From NCBI GenBank assembly GCA_910589415.1, contig OU342635.1, positions 36,234,929 to 36,298,928 on the forward strand: a stretch of 64,000 nucleotides of DNA, read 5' to 3'. This DNA comes from Malachius bipustulatus. Taxonomy: Eukaryota > Arthropoda > Insecta > Coleoptera > Melyridae. Positions 57,050-64,000 of the stretch are shown here, piece by piece; the first letter of the stretch is position 1; each line of letters starts with the position of its first letter. A model generated the notes under the pieces. That model saw only the letters and a program-made list of their open reading frames with translations, did no database searches and was not told the origin of the DNA. Made by a program: the position numbers and the translations under genes.

Positions 57050-57662
57050 ACATTTTTAGCTCGATTTTTAGATTCCCCCAAAAATAAAAGTCTAGAGGGT
57101 TTAAGTCGGGAGATCGGGCTGGCAAAGCTACGGTCCCGTTACGACCGATCCACCGATCGGGAAAGTTGTCATTCAGCCATTGTCTGGCATTTCGCGCATG
57201 AGCTGGAGCCTCATCATGCTGATACCACATATGTTTCAAATTCAACGGAACATATTCCAATAGTTCACCGAGATTGTTTTCGAGAAAGTTCATGTAACCA
57301 TTCGCATTAAGGCGATTGGGGAGTTCTATTGGACCAATTAGTTGATCTCCTATTATTCCAGCCCATAAATTCACCGACAATCTACGTTGGAAGCTTTTCC
57401 GTCATACTAATCGCGGATTTTCGTCGGCCCAAAAATTTTCAACTGCATGATTCCTAAGATGAGGTCTCCTCTGACCGCGAGCACGTCTAAAATTGCCATT
57501 TTCCGTTAAATGTTGACGTATGCAGGTGAACATTTGACGTGTAGGAGCTCTTTGGTTTGGAAATCGTCGTCGGTATTCATGCTCAGCCGCCAGAGCATGA
57601 CCATTGCAGAATCCATACACGAAGTGCATGTCAGCCAGCTCTTGGTTAGTGAAACGTTCCAT
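57050..57662 (-). pseudogene. Tc1/mariner-like transposase, internal deletion
   Basis: The ATG at 57660-57662 starts MERFTNQELADMHFVYGFCN, the helix-turn-helix (DUF4817-type) N-terminus of a widespread insect IS630/Tc1/mariner-like transposase. After about 75 residues the frame jumps directly to ENFWADENPRLV, which in complete members lies just after the first catalytic aspartate, so roughly 100-130 residues are deleted. After a shift it continues with SVNLWAGIIGDQLIGPIELP, WYQHDEAPAH (second catalytic D) and SPDLNPLDFYFWG (third catalytic acid). The C-terminal ~60 residues are absent. Inactive. Confidence 0.85.
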
Positions 57663-58258
57663 TTTTACAAAACAGTACTCAATAAATTTTCTTTTTCTCT
57701 ACTTAATTAGGGTGAAACTTAATTTTCAAACAAACTGTCACTTATTACATCCCGTGATCCATGGCCTACGTTGAATATTTTTCTCTAGTTGTGTTTCAAT
57801 ATGAATTTTTATGCCACGTAAGGTAATTTTCAAATCGATTTTAAGCGAAAACGGTGCATGTTATTCGAATTCAACAAGACGACCTTTTTTGTGTAAAAAA
57901 CTTAAAAATTTCATAATCTGATATCAAATCCTGGCACGAGGTACGTACAAAAAAAGTTAGGATGGTTTTAACCTCACTCTTCACCTATCTGACCCCCTCT
58001 GATGGAAATTTTTAAATTTTTGTAATTGCATCTTATTGGCCATAAAAAGTTTGATAAATTCCCAAAATTTCTTTTTTCTATCTTGAACGGGTTCGAAGGT
58101 ATTAAATAAAAACCATCTTCATGGGCTCCCCTTTGGGGGGCTGTAGCTCCCTTAGGAAGCATTTCTCGACCTATTTTTATAGGAACTTTTTTTCATATTT
58201 TTGAAAATAGAATCTGCCGTTTCAGTATTGCACGCTAATTACGGGACAGCCTGTATAT
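57050..58258 (-). mobile_element. Tc1/mariner-like element, internally deleted
   Basis: The right (5') end reads TACAGGCTGTCCCGTAATTA on the minus strand (58258 inwards), next to a TA step, like the foldback ends in this window. The transposase coding pieces follow at 57662-57402 and 57380-57050. The other terminal repeat was not found, so the 3' end is lost. The region 57663-58230 between the end and the ATG is non-coding. Confidence 0.7.
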
Positions 58259-58865
58259 CTACACCTAGATTTTAGTTTGGCGCGGAAAATATACTGACAA
58301 AACTGTTTGTAGTTAATGACATTAAATACGTCTGTATAAAATTAATTAAGTCGGTTACCCTACGCATAGTGGTGGTTACATACGTATCAGGGCCTCTTCA
58401 TGTCCTTCGTCACGTATTCTGTTTTGGCCTGGGGACATAGCCGCAACTCGGAAAGAATTTTCCAGAGACGAGCAGTCCGCATAATTTCTCGATTAAATTA
58501 TTCCAATGATGTTAGTTTGCAATTTAGGGAATTCGTTTTTTTAGCATTCCCATGTCGTTGAACTGGTTATTATGCTGAGTTTGGAGAGCTTATTATGCTG
58601 AGCTAGGTGAAAGCCTCAGAAAGGTTGTTTTATTGAAATAATTGACGGTTTATTTTACCGTAATACATAATTTGATAATAATTGAATTTTGTTTTTCACT
58701 TTCAGTTAAGAAAAATGTGATTCTGTTGAGTATAAAAGTTGAAAACTACAATTTTTTGAAATGGAAGTTGATATCTCTTTCAGCATATAACTTGGTATTG
58801 GTAGTTTCATTACGTACTATAATACAGAGTGGCGCAATAAAATTGAAGGAGTGGATATACATATA

Positions 58866-59871
58866 CAATGTGTCCCAGATTCGCGTCTCTATACAGTGAT
58901 CTCGGCTCCTATTACACTTACAGCAAAGGTTAAATGGGGAAAGTTTTAGGGGAAACTGTGTGCATTCGATAACCGGTTTCAGATTTACGATCGGTCAATT
59001 GGTTTTGGAAATATCGACCAAAAACCGAAAATGGCGGATTTTGTTTTTCGCAAGTAAGTCCGAAACGGTTAATTTGACAGCTGTCAAAATATGACATTAT
59101 CGGGACACTTTTTTAAGACGAATAAGATAGCGTGTATGACAGGTGTCAATCGTCTTTTGTTATTCCGCAATCCGCCTCAACTTTCGTTTTTCTTATGACC
59201 GCCATGTTGGATTTTTCCCTTTTTGAACGCAATTTATTTTTCTGATTACTAAGATGTATAACACTACGAGTTATAATATTTTTTAAAAATCCAATATGGC
59301 GTCCATAAGAAGAAAAGATAGGTATCGATTTTTCGCCATATTAATTGTTAGGACACTTTTCAACAAGGAATACAAAAACAATTTTCGAGTCTCTAGCATT
59401 TTAAAATGGCAAAAAATCGTTAGTTCCTATCTTTTCTTCGTATGGACGCCATATTGAATTAAAAAAAAAATAATAACTCGTAGTGTAGTAATCAGAAAAA
59501 TAAATTGAGTTCAAAAAGAGAAAAATCCAACATGGCGGTCATAAGAAAAACGAAAGTTGAGGCGGTTTTCGGAATAACAAAAGACGATTGAGACCTGTCA
59601 TATACGCTATCTTATTCGTCTTAAAAAAGTGTCCTAATAATGTCACATTTTGACAGCTGTCAAATTAACTGTTTCGGACTTACTTGCGAAAAACAAAATA
59701 CGCCATTTTCGGTTTTTGGCCGATATTTCCAAAACCAATTGACCGATCGTAAATCTGAAACCGGTTATCGAATGCACAAAGTTTCCCCGAAAACTTTCCC
59801 CATTTAACCTTTGCTGTAAGTGTAATAGGAGCTGAGATCCCTGTATAGAGACGCGAATCTGGGACACATTG
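58866..59871. mobile_element. Foldback element FB6, TA target site
   Basis: Arms 58866-59339 and 59406-59871 (~470 bp) are inverted copies with a ~66-bp loop. The ends read CAATGTGTCCCAGATTCGCG and its complement, flanked by TA. Arms carry GATCGGTCAATTGGTTTTGG, GAAAATGGCGGATTTTG-like and TTTGACAGCTGTCAAA phrases. Two nested GACACTTTTTTAAGACGAAT sites mirror each other. Non-coding; open frames inside are repeat shadows. Confidence 0.87.
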
Positions 59872-61457
59872 TATAAGGCTTAGAGAATACTTTAAAGACA
59901 TTCACATCGATTATAATTATCAAGGGGGTAACGTTTTGCGTAAATTTTGTCACTTCAATCTCTTAAATGTTGTGTAGCTAATTCCAAAAGATTTAAATGA
60001 ACAGTTCTCGTTTATGATGACTCGTTTTATAACTTTCTGAATTATTTTTTTCAAGGAATGTGGATTCAGTGATTAAAAAAAATGATCTGATTTTTTTTTA
60101 TTCGCTTAATTTTTTACCTTATCATCACTTCCGTTTATTGAGCTGGTTGAATTGCACAATTTAAAAAAATTTGCAAAATTTGTATTGAGGTAAACCTAAA
60201 GGTTGGTAGGTACAACTTGGTTTTATACTATTGAAAATTTGGTAACTAATCTTGGCATACCTAAAGAAGATAAAGTATATAACATTTAATTTTTTTGAGT
60301 CACCCCATATAAGTATATTTGACATGTGGAAGCACCGCCACCTTCCTCCCTCCCCCCCTCTATTAAATGATTCGATTTGATTTGTCATGATTCCTACCTA
60401 CATAATTATTATAATGCATAGAATATTCCTAATAGCTAATAATTTTTATGACCACTATGAGTGCTTTATACATAGGTACTATTGATTTCCATTAGAAATG
60501 ACAATAATGGAAATCAAAACAACAATAACTTTTAATGCAACTTCCAAAGATAGAAACTGGAGTCGACAACTTTATACATATAGGTATACACAAATAATAA
60601 TTTATTCCAGATAGAAATTTTAATACGATCTTCAGATGTCTCAAATATCTCAAATAGGTATCCAAATCGAATCTTATTTCGTGCTCGAGAAAAAAAAAGA
60701 GGCAACAGCGTCGCCTACTTTGCAAATACGTTTCAAAGAAGCTTGGTAATCTTATGAATCCGAAGTGACAAAATGCAGCTCAGCATCAGCTTGTATAAGA
60801 AATTCCGGATAAAAAACGAAATCAGAGGGTTCTTGCAATTCGAAGTATTCAAAGATGTAACCTTATAGCAGTGGCTGATAAGCCCTTTACGAAGGAGAGT
60901 ATGATTCTAGGAGACAGGAATAATTCAATAGAAAGGATAAGACGTCTTGAATTTTGCAGAATCTAGCTGGGGCTACATTAACTCGGCATTCCTCCATTCA
61001 ATTTGAGGAAAAGGTCATTTAATTATACTAATCTTCTTGTTTCTTGGGATTAAATGACCCTTTGATATGTTTTCCGTAACTAAAATATATTATCCTTGCG
61101 AATTTGCACTTAAGTGTTAAAATGATCCTTGTAATTAAATTGCAATTAGCTTTACTATTCGTTAGAAATGTGTATTGTTTGATATACTGATACGTCTTTT
61201 TGTTAATTATTTAAGATTTAATTATGTTTCCTTACTTCTACAAATTAGTACCAACCTACCTAAAAAAATCCAAATTGCATTTTTGTGAAACTTCCGCAAT
61301 ATTATGTAATTTTATCTATTAAGAAATAAAATTAATGTTTTCGACGCTAACTTGCTATAAACCTATGCATAAACGATTAAGAAATAAACTCCTCTGTATA
61401 CAACGAGTATCTAATTTTTAAGTGAATCGAGTTAATTCTGCAGCTACCGTAGTAGAG
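59872..61457. other. AT-rich non-coding stretch
   Basis: No gene or repeat copy recognised. Confidence 0.4.
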
Positions 61458-62360
61458 AGGGTCTAACTTTCGAACCGCCTTGGACTCGAGATTTTTTTTT
61501 TATTTTTTTTTCATAAAGTTGGACCCCCTGTTCATTTTGGTGGCATTTTCAAAAATTTAATCGACGCCCTGTCTGTGAGAGAAGAGAGAAAGGAGAGGGA
61601 GCGCTTAGCTCGACCCCCGGCTCTCGCTGCTCCGCGGCTAGATTAATTGGTTTACATATCACGTCCGCGTGCAGGCCCTAATTGAGATAGCGTCATGTGG
61701 TAAGAAAATCTTGAAAGGGGACACTTAGCCCTAAAAAATGCCGGGTAACGGAACCCGCTAACCCTAATCCTTGCCATTCTACAGGACCAAACGCGTTTGG
61801 TGACCCTGTGACCTTAATAATGGTCCGATCGAGGTCTACTGGGGCTCAAATCAAAGATAAAAAAAATTCCCGCCTGATGCCGAAAAAATGTTTACCCCCA
61901 CCCCCTTCATTCATGGCAAAAAACCAGTTTTAAGAAAAAAAAAGGGGGGAGGGAAATCGGTTTTTCTGCGGGCATCTTGCCAATATTGGCGGAATCGAAA
62001 AAAAACCACCATTTTAAAGTAGGCATTCCAAAGTGTCATCTCCCATTGGTTGGGCCCGAGGCCCCAATATTAGCGAAAGTTATAGCAATATCCCCCTCCC
62101 CCTCCCCCTCTAATCGAGATAGCGACTTCAAAATTTCAGGCATCATTGAGGACACTGCTGTCTGTCGATGAAAAAAAAATTAAGTCCCTAAGTCGATTTT
62201 TTCCATGCAAAACACGCGAACACGGACGGCGGTTTATTCGCACCGCGGCGGAACCCTGAAGAAAGGGCCTTAAAATTGAAAATGCGATATCTCTAGAACC
62301 GTTTGACCGATTTGGACCAGTCAAAGTTCAAATTACGCGTCTTCGAGAGCTCTTCATTTT
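61458..62360 (+). repeat. Repeat family B, chimeric copy
   Basis: The left end GAGAGGGTCTAACTTTCGAA then CCGCCTTGGACTCGAG matches the outer end of the palindrome at 27737, in opposite orientation. The match holds to ATCGACGCCCTG (~61571), switches to unrelated GC-richer sequence (61572-61815), then resumes with the loop and right arm of the palindrome (GTCTACTGGGGCTCAAAT onwards) to GAGCTCTTCATTTTT near 62360. It ends where a TATACAGGGTGTTGATTT terminus starts (62372). No coding capacity. Confidence 0.8.
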
Positions 62361-62371
62361 TCAACTATACT

Positions 62372-62818
62372 TATACAGGGTGTTGATTTTCAAAGCGGGC
62401 CATAGGGGATTAGCATTGCGAAAGTGGTTTTCGAGGATTCCTGCTCGCCGTTTAAACTGACAGAAATGGTTTTGGTATCAAAATGAAGCTAAAATTATTG
62501 CGCATAACGCTTGACATCAGAAATTAATTTAATTTCACGTTGTTTTCTAAAATTCTTCAGTAAAAATTCAAGTAATTGTTAATGTTTAATCACAAAATAG
62601 CATGCCTTGCCTAAACAATAATGACGTTTCTACGTTTCGACAATGCAATAATAAAACTTTATAAGTCAGTAGGTAATAATAAAGTCTGGTTCTATTTAAA
62701 AATGGGTTATACAAACCAAGAAAGAGTCTTTATGGTGAAAACCTACTACAGTGTAGCCAGTTACAGGAGGGTTCGCGATTGATTTGCCGTGAATTTTTTT
62801 AATAGACCAATGTTTTAT
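62372..62818. other. Possible solo end of a TA-site element
   Basis: TATACAGGGTGTTGATTTTC at 62372 has the same outer form as FB1-FB6 but no matching inverse end was found before family A begins at 62819. Nothing else is recognised. Confidence 0.35.
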
Positions 62819-64000
62819 TAGTGTATTTTTTAACAAAAAAATACACTATTGAGGACGACATCACTTTCCAAAAATCACCCAAACTCATCAAATGTTCACC
62901 GATCATGACCCCCAGATCACGAAAAAGTGGTTTTCCAAAATTCACCTGCCCACGATATATATATATATATATATTTATATATTTATATATTTATATATTT
63001 ATTTCTCCAAAATCACGAAATTTTGATTTTAAAAACGCTCCTGTAGCTTTATCTTTCAAGATTAGTGAACGAAATTTTGCACTCTTATTAAATATTAGGA
63101 ATAATTTTGATTTTCATTAAAAAAATTTCCAAAAGTCGCGTCACTTCTACAGGGTGTCCCTTCAAAATTCGGAAAATCCGGTTTTTGTCACCTCATTTCA
63201 GGTCGCAGTTTTCAATCTAGGAGACTGAAATTTTTGTGGAAGTAAGATATCCACAAGGAGTGGTCTGGTATTGCACTTGAGCAAAATCGACTGAGCCGTT
63301 TCAAAATGGCGGCCATTTTAATTTTTTGAAAAAGGACTATTTTTTGAACCCCTGTATAAGCTAGATAGAAAAAGAGTTTTATATCAAATTCACAATATTG
63401 GAAGTAAATGACTTGAAATTTAATTTCATGTAACAAAATTTGCATTTTTTCTATTAATAAGCCAGTGGCGTGGGTAGGAAAAGGGTAAAAATGGCTAAAT
63501 TTCTCCAACAATTTATGAGCACATTTTTGAAGTAATTAAACTGAAATTTTTACAGTAGACAACTATACTAATAGACTTCAACCCTTGAGAATTTCAAAAA
63601 GTAAATAAGAAAAATGGCGGAGATATTCGATTTTTTTTACATGATGTTTTTTTTTAAATTAATTTCTCTAAATTTTTAAAAACGCTCCTGTAGCTTCATC
63701 TTTCAAGATTAATGAACGAAATTTTTTACTCTTATAAACCTTAGGGCTGACATTTGATTTTCGTAAAAAACATTTTCCTAGAGTTGTGTTACTTCTACAG
63801 GATGTCCCTCCGAATTTCAGAAAAGAAACCGTCCGTGAGGCACAGTTTCTGGTCGAAGTTTTCAATCTAGAGCGCTGAAATTTTTTTGGTAGTAAGATAC
63901 CCTCAAGTAGTCGTCTGGTACTGTATTTGAGTAAAATAGGTAAAGACATTCCAAAATGGCGGCCTTTTCAATTTTTGGAAAATGGCTAGATTTTGAACCC
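62819..64000 (+). repeat. Repeat family A, copy cut by the window edge
   Basis: Starts TAGTGTATTTTTTAAC with the same hairpin and ATTGAGGACGACATCAC segment as at 8912, then a TA tract (62955-63000) and subrepeats marked by GCCAGTGGCGTGGGTAGG near 63462. The order is that of the complete copy; it continues beyond 64000. Non-coding. Confidence 0.85.
62955..63000. repeat. (TA)n tract inside family A
   Basis: TA run with TTTA steps at the same position as in the other family A copies, between the terminal segment and the subrepeats. Confidence 0.9.

Noticed and set aside
58640..59900. Frames of 72-85 codons around FB6
   Set aside because: They follow the inverted arms (for example MSQIRVSIQ on one side and VSQIRVSIQ on the other) and contain no domain.
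1..64000. CRISPR arrays, operons, bacterial promoters or terminators
   Set aside because: The sequence is eukaryotic with spliced exons and insect transposons; no regularly spaced short repeats of CRISPR type were seen.

Overview
The window is AT-rich eukaryotic DNA, almost certainly from an insect. The evidence is two exons of an Elk-type potassium channel gene with GT-AG splice signals, an insect errantivirus-type gypsy element with an env gene, and mariner, Harbinger, R1-like and CR1/jockey-like transposons. A hemipteran is a guess from the general style of the repeats; nothing here proves the order.

Only two stretches look like host coding sequence: minus-strand exons at 17236-17469 and 14827-14964. 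They encode adjacent parts of the N-terminal eag/PAS domain of an Elk (KCNH8/4/3-like) voltage-gated potassium channel. Both exons are phase 1 at each end. The first exon and the whole channel core are missing, so the gene must continue beyond both edges. Most or all of the window is therefore probably intron of this gene, filled with transposons.

Layout: 1-2213 holds an (AT)n tract, a repeat-family-A end and a Harbinger remnant. 4257-7684 is a 3.4 kb palindrome of family A around an AT microsatellite, followed by a decayed mariner (7704-8888) and a normally ordered family A copy (8912-10882). 14827-17469 carries the Elk exons and a small MITE. 18250-26431 is an errantivirus on the minus strand with open gag, pol and env and a 3' LTR; its 5' LTR is replaced by repeat family B. 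26432-27737 is a family B palindrome, and 27840-30245 an R1-clade pseudogene. 32881-41660 holds four foldback elements, a CR1/jockey-like ORF2 and a Penelope-like 3' signature. 44850-47310 is a second decayed non-LTR ORF2 (minus). 48111-48185 is tRNA-like, and 50128-50658 holds promoter-like sequence with repeated splice-donor motifs. 53018-59871 holds three more inverted-repeat elements and an internally deleted Tc1/mariner-like element. 61458-64000 holds further copies of families B and A.

Two features stand out. First, the errantivirus keeps its expression signals: a slippery heptamer exactly where the -1 pol frame opens, a leader splice donor, and an acceptor abutting the env ATG. Second, there are many long inverted repeats. 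Seven elements share TA target sites and related CAGGGTGTCC-like ends, and several unrelated families share an internal 'CGGTY..RYNGTTY..GAGATAT' phrase. If the whole region is transcribed as intron, these repeats would fold into long double-stranded RNA.
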